A stretch of DNA of 64,000 nt from assembly GCF_026240945.1 (NCBI RefSeq), contig NZ_JAPFPY010000002.1:1-64000 (forward strand), written 5' to 3'. Shown here in pieces: positions 8,286 to 16,464 of this stretch (position 1 is the first letter of the stretch; each line of letters starts with the position of its first letter). The position numbers and the translations under genes were made by a program. The stretch is from Mycolicibacterium sp. J2 (lineage in GTDB: Bacteria; Actinomycetota; Actinomycetes; Mycobacteriales; Mycobacteriaceae). The notes under the pieces were generated by a model, which was not told where the DNA came from, made no database searches, and was given only the letters and a program-made list of their open reading frames with translations.

Positions 8286-9934
8286 TGGACCGGATGCACC
8301 TGCAGCAGGGTCTGGGTCGAGAGGTTGTTCACCGATCCGACGAGTGGGGAGAGCAAGAACCCCGTCCATTTCGGCGAATGCGCCTCGATCACGTTCTGGT
8401 AGGCGAGCACGATGTACGGTCGGTCGTCGAAGGCGATCTGCTGCATCTGGTTGATGATCTGCTGCCGCTGCGCGCGATCACGGGCGACGCCCTGTGCCGT
8501 GTAGAGCTCGTCGTACTTGGGGTTGCAGTACCCGCTGTCATTGTTGTTGCCCCACTGTGCACAGGTCAGGGCGCTGAGCTGAAAGTCGGGATCCACCGGG
8601 GGGATCCAGTCCCACATCGCGACGTCGAAATCGTCATAGGTGTTGTCGGCTCCCATGATCGCGGCGCTGGCGGCGTCGGTGTCCATCTTGCGCATGACCA
8701 GGTTGACACCGGCTTCGCGCAGGCTGTTCTGCGCCGTCTGGAACATCCGGTCGCCCGCACCGTTGATCTCGGTCGGGAAGATGACGTCATAGGACATCGG
8801 CACGCCGTTCGCGACTCGGATACCGTCGGGGCCCCTGCGGTATCCGAGACCGTCGAGAATCGCGTTGGTCTGGCCGATGTCGTACGGCAGGGCCTTGATG
8901 GAGGCATCGTGCCACCCGGTGGCGGGGGCGACGATCGTCGATCCCGGCGTCGCCATGCCGAGCCAGGCCGTGCTGACCATCTCGTCGCGGTTCATCGCGT
9001 ACTCGAATGCCTTGCGCACCTGGGGGTTCAACAACTCGGGGTGGTTCTTCTTCTTCGGGTTGGTGTTGATCACCATCTCGTAGAAGCCCGAGCTCGCCGT
9101 CGTACCGACCTCCTGACCCGCGTCCTTGAGCGAGGGAACCGTGGTCGCGGGTGTCGATTCGCCGATCATGTCCACCTGCCCGGTGCGCAGGGCGGTCACC
9201 ATCGCATCGGAGTTGGCGAAGATCTGGAGGCCGAACCCGCCGATCTGCGGTTTGGTGGCGCCCCACCAATTCGGGTTGCGCTCGAACAGGGCGAGCTGAT
9301 CCTTCTTGTACTGCGTGAGCCGGAACGGGCCACCCGATACCATCGGCGCACCGTTGTCGAAGGTGGTGATCGCCTTGCCGTCGCCGGTGGCGTATTGCGC
9401 CCAGATGTGTTCGGGAAGGATTGGCACCTGCTGCATTTGGGCCAGCACATTGGAGACCGGTGCGGTGTAGCTGAGTGTCAGCTGGTTGTCGCCGGTGGCC
9501 GTCGCGGACGCCAGATTGTGGATGAATCCGGCGAGCATGCCGGTGGGGCCGTCCTGGAACTGCTTGATGGTGGTGAGGGTGAAGGCGGCGTCCTTGGCGG
9601 TCAGGGGTTGGCCGTCGGACCACTTGGCGTCCTTGACCGTGTCGAATGTCCACGTCAGGCCGTCGGGCGAGGTGTGCCACGCGGTGGCGAACGACGGCTG
9701 TAGCGAGAGGTCCTTGGTGTCGTATTCGGTGAGGTGTGGATACACGTACTGGTAGGTGACATTGCTGTAGTCCGAGCTGGACACGAACGGATTCAGTGAG
9801 TCGATCGAGGCGCTCACCCCGATGCGCAACACCGGTGCGCTCGACTCTTGGGATCCGTTGGAACCCCCGCAGCCGGCCAGTGCGGCGGTTGCCGCGGCGA
9901 TCGAGACCACCGCACACATTCGGCGAAACTTCAT
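8282..9934 (-). CDS. ABC transporter substrate-binding lipoprotein (SBP family 5, peptide type)
   Basis: A 550-residue extracytoplasmic solute-binding protein of the DppA/OppA family. A lipoprotein signal sequence ends in LAGC (Cys22), so it should be lipid-anchored outside the membrane. The family pattern follows: LRIGVSASIDSLNPF at the mature start, WTFDTVKDAKWSDGQPLTAKDAAFT, then VRKAFEYAMNRDEM. It is transcribed away from the permease and ATPase genes, an unusual split, and heads the leftward operon of catabolic enzymes. The family binds di- and oligopeptides, but also nickel, haem, opines and muropeptides, so specificity is open. Confidence 0.88.
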   Translation of the reverse strand: MKFRRMCAVVSIAAATAALAGCGGSNGSQESSAPVLRIGVSASIDSLNPFVSSSDYSNVTYQYVYPHLTEYDTKDLSLQPSFATAWHTSPDGLTWTFDTVKDAKWSDGQPLTAKDAAFTLTTIKQFQDGPTGMLAGFIHNLASATATGDNQLTLSYTAPVSNVLAQMQQVPILPEHIWAQYATGDGKAITTFDNGAPMVSGGPFRLTQYKKDQLALFERNPNWWGATKPQIGGFGLQIFANSDAMVTALRTGQVDMIGESTPATTVPSLKDAGQEVGTTASSGFYEMVINTNPKKKNHPELLNPQVRKAFEYAMNRDEMVSTAWLGMATPGSTIVAPATGWHDASIKALPYDIGQTNAILDGLGYRRGPDGIRVANGVPMSYDVIFPTEINGAGDRMFQTAQNSLREAGVNLVMRKMDTDAASAAIMGADNTYDDFDVAMWDWIPPVDPDFQLSALTCAQWGNNNDSGYCNPKYDELYTAQGVARDRAQRQQIINQMQQIAFDDRPYIVLAYQNVIEAHSPKWTGFLLSPLVGSVNNLSTQTLLQVHPVQ

Positions 9935-10042
9935 CTGGACCTTCCCTCGTCCTGCGGGCTGGGGCCCGGCGACCGGTTGATTTTCTTCGCCGCTGAAGGC
10001 CTCGACCTACGTGACAGTTCGTAACACGTGGTTCACTTGGCG

Positions 10043-10061
10043 TGCTTAGTATGATGACTAG
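10043..10061. promoter_or_regulatory. shared operator-like motif in the divergent transporter promoter region
   Basis: The 157-bp region between the binding-protein and permease genes must hold both divergent promoters. It contains TGCTTAGTAT (10043-10052) followed by GATGACTAG, so TAGT and ACTA form arms around a 6-bp centre. The first ten bases match the operator candidate at 6775-6788 read on the minus strand. TATGAT at 10050-10055 could serve as a rightward -10 box, which would place the site over the promoter. Confidence 0.4.
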
Positions 10062-10091
10062 CTCAAGTGTCGTCAACAGGAAGGGCTGCGG

Positions 10092-11048
10092 GTGGCGGGA
10101 TACCTCTGGAAGCGCACACTTTTCGCTCTGGTGACCATCTTCGTCGCCCTGACCGTGAATTTTGTGTTGTTCCGGGTTCTTCCCGGCGACGCCGTCACCC
10201 GGGTTTCCCGCGTGCCCAACGCCTCGCCCGAGCTCCGGGCTGCGCTGGAAGCTCAGTTCGGGCTCGACAAGCCGTTGTGGGAGCAGTACCTGCGATACCT
10301 CGAACAGCTCGGCCATGGCAATCTCGGCGTGTCCTTCACCACCCGTCAACCCGTGCTGGACAACCTGATGGAGGCGTTCGGCAACACGCTGCCGATGGTG
10401 GCGACCGGCACGGTGATCGCCATCGTCCTGGGTATAGCGGTCGGTGTCTACGGGGCGGTCCGGCGCAACACCGTCGGCGACCATCTGTCCACCGGAATCG
10501 CGGTGGCGTTCTACGCCTTCCCGACCCAGTTTCTCGGCATGATGCTGCTCATCCTGTTCGCCGGCGTGCTGCCCTCGGTGGGGATGGCCGACCCGTTCGC
10601 GGTCGCGCTGTCCCCTGGTGAGCAGTTCCTCGACGTCGTCCGGCACATGACCTTGCCCACGCTCACCCTGGTCCTGACGCTGTACGCCGAGAACGCACTC
10701 ATCGTCAGGTCCGCAATGCTGGAGACGCTCGGTGAGGACTACATCTTGACCGCCCGCGCCAAGGGGCTGTCCCGACGCCGGATCATCTGGGCGTACGCCC
10801 TGCGCAATGCGGCCCTGCCGACCATCACCCAGGTGGCCTTGTCGCTGGGAGCGGTGGTCAGCGGCTCCATCCTGGTCGAGGTGATCTTCTCGTGGCCGGG
10901 TATCGGACGCGCGCTGTATGACGCTGTCCTGCAACGTGATTACCCGATGCTCCAGGGTGGCTTCCTGGCGATCACGGTCACCGTGGTCATCCTCAACTAC
11001 CTTGCCGACCTGCTGTACTTCCGCCTCGACCCGCGGGTCGGCCAGTGA
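10092..11048 (+). CDS. peptide ABC transporter permease, DppB type
   Basis: A 318-residue inner-membrane permease of the DppB/OppB group. It has the typical first helix followed by the RVLPGDAV segment, several further hydrophobic helices, and the EAA loop (about 215-235, LTARAKGLSRRRIIWAYALRNA) that contacts the ATPase. The C terminus LNYLADLLYFRLDPRV is family-typical. GTG start with an AGGAAGGGC ribosome-binding site. It is the first gene of the rightward transporter operon and overlaps the next gene by 4 bp. Confidence 0.9.
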   Translation: MAGYLWKRTLFALVTIFVALTVNFVLFRVLPGDAVTRVSRVPNASPELRAALEAQFGLDKPLWEQYLRYLEQLGHGNLGVSFTTRQPVLDNLMEAFGNTLPMVATGTVIAIVLGIAVGVYGAVRRNTVGDHLSTGIAVAFYAFPTQFLGMMLLILFAGVLPSVGMADPFAVALSPGEQFLDVVRHMTLPTLTLVLTLYAENALIVRSAMLETLGEDYILTARAKGLSRRRIIWAYALRNAALPTITQVALSLGAVVSGSILVEVIFSWPGIGRALYDAVLQRDYPMLQGGFLAITVTVVILNYLADLLYFRLDPRVGQ

Positions 11049-11995
11049 GCGAGGAACCGATCGTGACCACATCGTCGATGCCGGCGCAGCGCCGGGGCGC
11101 CTGGGCGGCGCTGCGCACCGCGTCGGGCACGCCGGCCGCGATCATCGGATTCATCGTCATCGGGCTGTTTCTGGTCGTGTCCGTGTTCTCCGGCTGGATC
11201 AAGCCGTACAGCACCGCGCTGCCCAGTTGCGCGGTGTTCCAACCACCGTCGGGCCGGCACTGGCTGGGCTGTGACGACGGGGGCATCGACATGCTCAGCC
11301 TGGTGTTGCAGGGCGGTCAGGTGTCCATGTTCGTCGGCTTCACCGCGGCCGTCATCGCCATCGTGATCGGAGCGGTGTTCGGTGTGCTATCCGGCTACTT
11401 CGGCGGGTGGGTGGACACCGTCCTCATGCGAATCACCGACTATTTCATGGTCATTCCACAGATCGTGCTGATGATCGTGGTCGCCGCGGTGTGGGGGCCC
11501 AGCCTCAGCCACGTCATCCTGGTGATCGGGTTTCTGATGTGGACCAGTACCGCGCGGGTGGTCCGGGCTCAGGTGAAGAGCCTGCGCGAGCGGGTCTACG
11601 TGCGGCGGGCGGTGTCGATCGGGGCCGGGCACACCCGGATCATCCTGACGCACATCGTCCCTCAACTCGGCCCGCTGCTGATCGCCAACACCGTCCTGGC
11701 CATCACGCTGGCCATCTTCAACGAGACGGCACTGGCCTTCCTCGGCCTGTCCGATCCGACGGCGGTGACCTGGGGAACCATCATGGAGCACGCGTTCGAG
11801 CGGGGTGCCGTCAGCACCGGCGCCTGGTGGGCCATCGTGCCCGCCGGATTGTGCGTGGCCGCCCTGATCGTTGGCTGCTATCTGGTGGGCAATTCCATCG
11901 AAGACGGACTCAATCCGAGGCTGCGGTCTTCCTATCTGTCGACCACATCGTGGCGACTGCGGCCGCTGGTCGGCCGCGGAGAGGACGCGCTGTGA
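11045..11995 (+). CDS. peptide ABC transporter permease, DppC type
   Basis: A 316-residue second permease of the same transporter. It has the DppC layout: a single N-terminal helix (about residues 30-55), a periplasmic loop with two cysteines (LPSCAVFQPP and LGCDDGG), then a helical core with the EAA loop (about 185-205, VYVRRAVSIGAGHTRIILTHIVPQ). The C terminus has the SIEDGLNPRLR motif common in DppC proteins. GTG start overlaps the previous stop, and its own stop overlaps the ATPase start, so the three genes are probably translationally coupled. Confidence 0.9.
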   Translation: MSEEPIVTTSSMPAQRRGAWAALRTASGTPAAIIGFIVIGLFLVVSVFSGWIKPYSTALPSCAVFQPPSGRHWLGCDDGGIDMLSLVLQGGQVSMFVGFTAAVIAIVIGAVFGVLSGYFGGWVDTVLMRITDYFMVIPQIVLMIVVAAVWGPSLSHVILVIGFLMWTSTARVVRAQVKSLRERVYVRRAVSIGAGHTRIILTHIVPQLGPLLIANTVLAITLAIFNETALAFLGLSDPTAVTWGTIMEHAFERGAVSTGAWWAIVPAGLCVAALIVGCYLVGNSIEDGLNPRLRSSYLSTTSWRLRPLVGRGEDAL

Positions 11996-13668
11996 CCGAG
12001 CCGAACGCGCTCGAACTGGTGGACCTGAACGTCTGGTTCGATCCGCGGGATCACCCGCGCGACAACCCGATTCACACAGTCAAGAACGTCTCGCTGAAGG
12101 TCGCACCCGGCGAACGGGTCGGCCTGGTGGGCGAATCCGGCTGCGGTAAGACCACCACCATCCTGGCTGCCATCGGGTTGCTCCCGGCGTCCGCGACGGT
12201 CGGCGGGCAAGTACGTATCGACGGCCAGAATGTGATCGCCGACGGGGAAGCCGGCATCCGGCCGCATCGATGGACCGACATCGCCATGGTGTTCCAGGGT
12301 GCGATGAGTGCCTTCAATCCGGTGAAGACGGTCGGTTGGCAGATCCGGGAGGCGCTCGAGGTACACGGAATCGCCAGGGGGGCAGCCGCACGCGTGCGCA
12401 CCAAGGAGTTGCTCGACCTGGTCGGCCTCCCGGCGGACACCGATGCCAAATACCCGCATCAACTGTCCGGAGGGATGAAGCAGCGGGCGGTGATCGCGAT
12501 GGCACTCGCCTGCGAGCCCAAGGTCCTTCTCGCCGACGAGCCGACCACGGCACTCGACGTCGTGGTGCAAGACCAGGTGCTGCGCCTGCTGGTGCGGCTG
12601 TGCACGGAGCTCGGCCTGGCGCTGGTGCTGGTCACCCATGATCTCGGGGTGGTGGCCCAGGCCTGCACCCGCGCCGCGGTGATGCGTGCCGGTGAGATCG
12701 TGGAAGAAGGCCCGGTGGACGACCTCTATCGGCGTCCGGCCCATCCCTACACCCGGGCGTTGTTCGAGGCGACACCCAATCTGGCCGATGTCCGCCCACT
12801 GGCCGAACCCCTCGATGCGAAAGCTCCCCTGCTCGAGGTCACCGACCTGCGGGTGACCTACGGCGACCTCGCGCGCAGGCCCGGCCGCCGATGGCTCTCC
12901 AGGCGGCCTGCGTCGGCGTCGAGCCCGGCCGAACCCTCCGACGCGGTGGCCAATGTCAGCCTGCGGGTTGCCGAAGGCGAGCTCGTCGCCCTGGTCGGCC
13001 AGTCCGGTTGTGGCAAGACCACCACCCTGCAAGCGATTCTCGGTATGCAACCGGTACGGTCGGGCTCCATCCGCATCGACGGCGTCGAGGTCACCGATCT
13101 CGGCCCGCGGGCCTGGCGACCGCTACGTCGCAACGTCCAGATGATCTACCAGGACCCCTACGAGGCGCTCGACGGACGGCTGCGCGTCGAAGACACCGTA
13201 CTGGAACCCCTTGTGGTGCACCGCATCGGCGGTGACCGCCGGCAGCGACGGGCCCTGGTGGCCGAGACCCTTCGCGATGTGGGTCTCGACCCGGAAGCAC
13301 TCGCGCAGCGCTACCCGCACGAGCTTTCCGGCGGGCAACGCCAGCGCGTCGCGATCGCGGCCAGCCTGGTGCTGCGCCCGCGTCTGCTGCTGGCCGACGA
13401 GCCGGTCTCCATGCTCGACGTGTCGGTGCGCACCGGCGTGCTCGAACTCCTCGACAATCTCCGGCGTGAGCATCGGATGGGCATCCTGATGATCACGCAC
13501 GATCTTTCGACGGCCGCGGCCTACGCGGACCGGATCGTCGTCATGCGGGACGGTCGAATCGTCGAGACGGGCGCCCCGTGGCAGATCGTCAACGAACCCA
13601 CCGCCGACTACACCAGGAAATTGTTGGACAGTGTGCCCAGCCCCGACCCACAACACCACCTGCCCTGA
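11992..13668 (+). CDS. peptide ABC transporter ATPase, fused DppD-DppF type
   Basis: A 558-residue protein with two complete ABC ATPase domains in one chain. The first has Walker A GESGCGKTT (about 46-54), signature LSGGMKQR and Walker B VLLADEPTTALD. The second has GQSGCGKTT (about 337-345), LSGGQRQR and LLLADEPVSMLD. DppD and DppF are separate proteins in many bacteria; the fusion is common in actinobacteria. About 60 residues rich in Arg, Pro and Ser link the two halves. GTG start overlaps the permease stop (GTGA). It completes the import machine for the binding protein encoded on the opposite strand. Confidence 0.9.
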   Translation: MTEPNALELVDLNVWFDPRDHPRDNPIHTVKNVSLKVAPGERVGLVGESGCGKTTTILAAIGLLPASATVGGQVRIDGQNVIADGEAGIRPHRWTDIAMVFQGAMSAFNPVKTVGWQIREALEVHGIARGAAARVRTKELLDLVGLPADTDAKYPHQLSGGMKQRAVIAMALACEPKVLLADEPTTALDVVVQDQVLRLLVRLCTELGLALVLVTHDLGVVAQACTRAAVMRAGEIVEEGPVDDLYRRPAHPYTRALFEATPNLADVRPLAEPLDAKAPLLEVTDLRVTYGDLARRPGRRWLSRRPASASSPAEPSDAVANVSLRVAEGELVALVGQSGCGKTTTLQAILGMQPVRSGSIRIDGVEVTDLGPRAWRPLRRNVQMIYQDPYEALDGRLRVEDTVLEPLVVHRIGGDRRQRRALVAETLRDVGLDPEALAQRYPHELSGGQRQRVAIAASLVLRPRLLLADEPVSMLDVSVRTGVLELLDNLRREHRMGILMITHDLSTAAAYADRIVVMRDGRIVETGAPWQIVNEPTADYTRKLLDSVPSPDPQHHLP

Positions 13669-13681
13669 CGCCGGCGTGCCG

Positions 13682-14536
13682 TCAGCGCGAGCGAGCCGAT
13701 GGTGGGGGAGAGCCCAGCGGACGAACCGACCACGGCCCGTTGTTCTCCGGTTCCATCAGCCGGGGACTGGAACTGCCCGAGACGTAGAACAGGAATTCGC
13801 GGGCCGGGTAGGTCTGCTGGAAGCTGTCGAACGCTACGCCGGCGCCATTGACGCTGACCCCGCGGATCCGCACCACGTAGTCCTTCGTGGCGAGCCGAAG
13901 GTGTTCGCGTTCCCACGAATTGGGGTGATCGACCTCGAACACCTGCTCGACGAAGTCGTCGGTGAACCCGTATCGCTCGGCGAGGAAGTCATAGAGCGAC
14001 TCGCCGCCGGCGAGGCGATTCTCGTCGAGCGCCGGCACGATACTGAGCGGCAGCACGGCCTTCTCCAGGACCTTCGGGGCGCTGCCGAGCCGGCGCAGAC
14101 GGCAGATCTCCCACACCGGCTGCCCGGCGTCGATACCAAGTGCTGCCGCGTGTTTGGGGCTGGGCAGCCCGACCAGCATGCTGACCAGTTCGGTGTCGAG
14201 CTGCACTTCGTCGCCCTGGCTCTTGAGCGTCTCCAAGAGTGCGCCGGGACGAGACGGTTCGCTGACCAGGCGCTGCGGCGCCACGAACGTGCCAACGCCT
14301 TGGTGGCGCACGATCTTGCCGCTGCGGGTCAGCTCGTCGAGGGCACGGCGCACGGAGATCACACTGACCCCGGCCATCTCGGCGAGTTCGGCCGTACTGG
14401 GCAGCTGATCACCCTCGGTCATCCCGCGCTCTTCGATCATGGACACGACGAGGTCGTAGACGTGCTGATAGCGAAGGGCGCGTTGGGATCCCTTGTCGCG
14501 CGATCGCGCGCCGCTCTTCGGTGCGCCTTCGGTCAC
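13682..14536 (-). CDS. GntR-family regulator with UTRA domain
   Basis: A 284-residue transcription factor. An N-terminal winged helix (about 20-90, with QLPSTAELAEMAGVSVISVRRALDEL and GKIVRHQGVGTFV) is followed by a UTRA effector domain (about 105-265, ending SFQQTYPAREFLFYV). This is the HutC/NagR subfamily, whose known members sense small ligands, including amino-sugar phosphates. GTG start preceded by GGAGG. It lies convergent with the transporter operon (13 bp after its end) and divergent from nagB, with a palindrome in the gap. I infer that it controls nagB and may control the transport island. Confidence 0.85.
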   Translation of the reverse strand: MTEGAPKSGARSRDKGSQRALRYQHVYDLVVSMIEERGMTEGDQLPSTAELAEMAGVSVISVRRALDELTRSGKIVRHQGVGTFVAPQRLVSEPSRPGALLETLKSQGDEVQLDTELVSMLVGLPSPKHAAALGIDAGQPVWEICRLRRLGSAPKVLEKAVLPLSIVPALDENRLAGGESLYDFLAERYGFTDDFVEQVFEVDHPNSWEREHLRLATKDYVVRIRGVSVNGAGVAFDSFQQTYPAREFLFYVSGSSSPRLMEPENNGPWSVRPLGSPPPSARSR

Positions 14537-14623
14537 AAATCCTCCAGGGTCGGCCGGCGACCGATCATCCGGGGCTTTTCTTCAGTGCCCGCAGAGTAGC
14601 CGTCTCAAACGAATCTTCACACA

Positions 14624-14634
14624 TTGTTATACAA
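14624..14634. promoter_or_regulatory. operator candidate between the gntR and nagB genes
   Basis: TTGTTATACAA has 4-bp arms (TTGT and ACAA) around TAT, placed 15 bp before the nagB start and inside the 113-bp divergent gap. GntR/UTRA proteins commonly bind short palindromes with a TATA-like centre next to their own gene, so this is the likeliest self-regulatory site. It differs from the TGCTTAGTAT motif at 6775 and 10043. Confidence 0.4.
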
Positions 14635-14649
14635 GGAATGAGGATTGAC

Positions 14650-15375
14650 GTGGAAATCATCGTCGCCCCCGACCCCGCCGGTGTGGCCGTCGCGGCCGCC
14701 GACATCGTCACCGACGTGGTGCGCACCGAGCCCGCGGCGGTGCTCGGGCTCGCCACCGGATCCAGCCCGCTCGGTCTCTACGCCGAACTCGCAGCCAGGG
14801 TGGTCAGCGGCCTCGACCTGACCGCCGTGCGGGGATTCGCCCTTGATGAGTATGTGGGTTTGGCGCCGCACGACCCGCGCAGCTATGCCCACGTGATCCG
14901 CACCACGGTCACCGATCCGCTACGGCTGCACCCGCGTAACGTGCTGGTGCCCAACGGTATCGGAGACGATCTGTCGGCGGCGTGTGCCGGCTTCGAGGCC
15001 GCCATCGCCGCCGCCGGCGGTGTTGATCTCCAAGTCCTCGGCATCGGGCGTAACGGACATCTCGGCTTCAACGAGCCGATGTCGCCCTTCGACTCCCGCA
15101 CCAGGGTCGCGACGCTGACCGAGTCGACCCGCAGGGACAACGCCCGATTCTTCGACAGGCCGCAGGACGTGCCCGACCGATGCGTGACACAAGGGCTGGG
15201 CACCATCATGGACGCGCGGATCGCGCTGCTGATCGCCACGGGTCCGGCGAAGGCCGGTGCCGTGGCCGCCGTCGTGGACGAACCCGTCACCCAAAGCTGT
15301 CCGGCGTCCATCCTGCAGCGCCACGAGCGCGCCGTGCTGGTGCTCGACGAGGCGGCCGCCGCCCGACTGCGGTGA
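14650..15375 (+). CDS. nagB: glucosamine-6-phosphate deaminase
   Basis: A 241-residue enzyme that converts glucosamine-6-phosphate to fructose-6-phosphate and ammonia, feeding amino sugars into glycolysis. Motifs are GLATGSSPLGLY (phosphate loop), FALDEYVGL with the catalytic Asp, and GIGRNGHLGFNEP with the catalytic His and Glu. The Asn in RNGH replaces the Asp of the E. coli enzyme but, as I recall, is usual in Gram-positive NagB. I chose GTG 14650 because GAGG lies at SD distance and homology begins at VEIIV; the ATG at 14638 has AAGGA too close. Divergent from the GntR regulator, which suggests amino-sugar control. Confidence 0.85.
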   Translation: MEIIVAPDPAGVAVAAADIVTDVVRTEPAAVLGLATGSSPLGLYAELAARVVSGLDLTAVRGFALDEYVGLAPHDPRSYAHVIRTTVTDPLRLHPRNVLVPNGIGDDLSAACAGFEAAIAAAGGVDLQVLGIGRNGHLGFNEPMSPFDSRTRVATLTESTRRDNARFFDRPQDVPDRCVTQGLGTIMDARIALLIATGPAKAGAVAAVVDEPVTQSCPASILQRHERAVLVLDEAAAARLR

Positions 15376-15390
15376 GGTGACCCTCGGGGG

Positions 15391-16449
15391 TCAGGCCAGG
15401 TCCCGCGCGAACGGGCCCACCCGCGCGATGAACCGGTCGAAGAAGACGGCCGGATCGACCTCGACCCCGACGTGCGCGTTGAGGTCGCGGCCCCACCGGC
15501 CGTTCCAGTCGGCCACCGTCATGGCACGGGTCAGGGTGCCGGTCAATTCGACGTCGACGGTGGCCTGCCGATAGCACACCAACTCCGGGTCCAGGGCCAC
15601 GGCCGCGGCCAGCGGGTCGTGCAGATGCGCGAGATACCCTTCGCCCTGGTCGAAATGGAACTCGAAGTAGAACCGCATCGCGTCCTCGAGCACCCGGATC
15701 AACGGGTTGGCCGCGGTGGACCGGGTCCCGCGATCGTCGAGCACACTCATCGGCGCCGACGGCGCACCGGCGGCCGCCGCCAGCCGGGCCAGGATCGACG
15801 GTGTCATCACCGCGTTCTCGGTGAGGTTGAGGCCCAGGATGATCGGCAGGTGCGTCGGTTTGTGCAGACCCCACGCCGCACCCCAGACGGCGAACACCTC
15901 GGCCGCGGCCTCCGGATCGACACTGATGTTCCACTCCGCGACGGCCGTGGTGTTACCGCGATAGTCGAATGCCCCACCCATGATCACCAGCCGGCGCAGC
16001 AGCCTCGGCAGCGCCGGTTCCTTGCGCAGTGCCAGCGCCAGATTGGTCAGCGGCCCGGTGACCAACCCGATCAGCTCACCGGGATGCGCGTGCGCGGCGT
16101 CCACCCAGGCGTCCGCGGCGTCGTAGGGCGTGAGTGCCTGATCGGCGGCCGGTAACCGGGCATAGCCCAGACCTTCTGGGCCGTGGGTGTCCTCGGCCGT
16201 GCGCAGCGGGATGCTCAGCGGATTCTCCGCACCCTTGGACACCGGGACCCCGGTGACGCCGCACAAACTCAGCAGGCCCAGATTGTTGACGCACACCTGA
16301 TCCACCGGAACGTTGCCCGCCGTCGACGCGATGCCCACCACTTCGGCGTCGGCACTGGCGAACAGATAAGCCAGAGCCATCGCGTCATCGACACCGGTGT
16401 CCACGTCGGCGAACACCGGCTGCCTCGTTGCGCCTGTCACGTCGCCCAC
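15391..16449 (-). CDS. iunH: inosine-uridine preferring nucleoside hydrolase
   Basis: A 352-residue nucleosidase that splits ribonucleosides into base and ribose. The family's calcium-binding signature DVDTGVDDAMALAY lies near residues 15-28, and further motifs include VTGPLTNLALAL and LVIMGGAFDYRG with WNISVDPEAA. The gene follows acrA1 by 15 bp on the same strand. In M. tuberculosis iunH (Rv3393) is also next to acrA1 (Rv3391), with cmaA1 between them; here no cyclopropane synthase gene is present. Start GTG 16449; a GTG nine bases further in is also possible. Confidence 0.85.
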   Translation of the reverse strand: MGDVTGATRQPVFADVDTGVDDAMALAYLFASADAEVVGIASTAGNVPVDQVCVNNLGLLSLCGVTGVPVSKGAENPLSIPLRTAEDTHGPEGLGYARLPAADQALTPYDAADAWVDAAHAHPGELIGLVTGPLTNLALALRKEPALPRLLRRLVIMGGAFDYRGNTTAVAEWNISVDPEAAAEVFAVWGAAWGLHKPTHLPIILGLNLTENAVMTPSILARLAAAAGAPSAPMSVLDDRGTRSTAANPLIRVLEDAMRFYFEFHFDQGEGYLAHLHDPLAAAVALDPELVCYRQATVDVELTGTLTRAMTVADWNGRWGRDLNAHVGVEVDPAVFFDRFIARVGPFARDLA

Positions 16450-16464
16450 CCTAGGACGCGACCG

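Noticed and set aside
8787..11072. 761-codon minus-strand frame spanning the binding-protein and permease genes
   Set aside because: It crosses the divergent promoter region and reads a shifted frame of the binding protein and the antisense of the permease; composition is that of a GC-rich shadow frame rich in Arg, His and Gly.
14638..14649. ATG 14638 as the nagB start
   Set aside because: AAGGA lies only two bases before it, while GTG 14650 has a well-spaced GAGG and matches the family N terminus.
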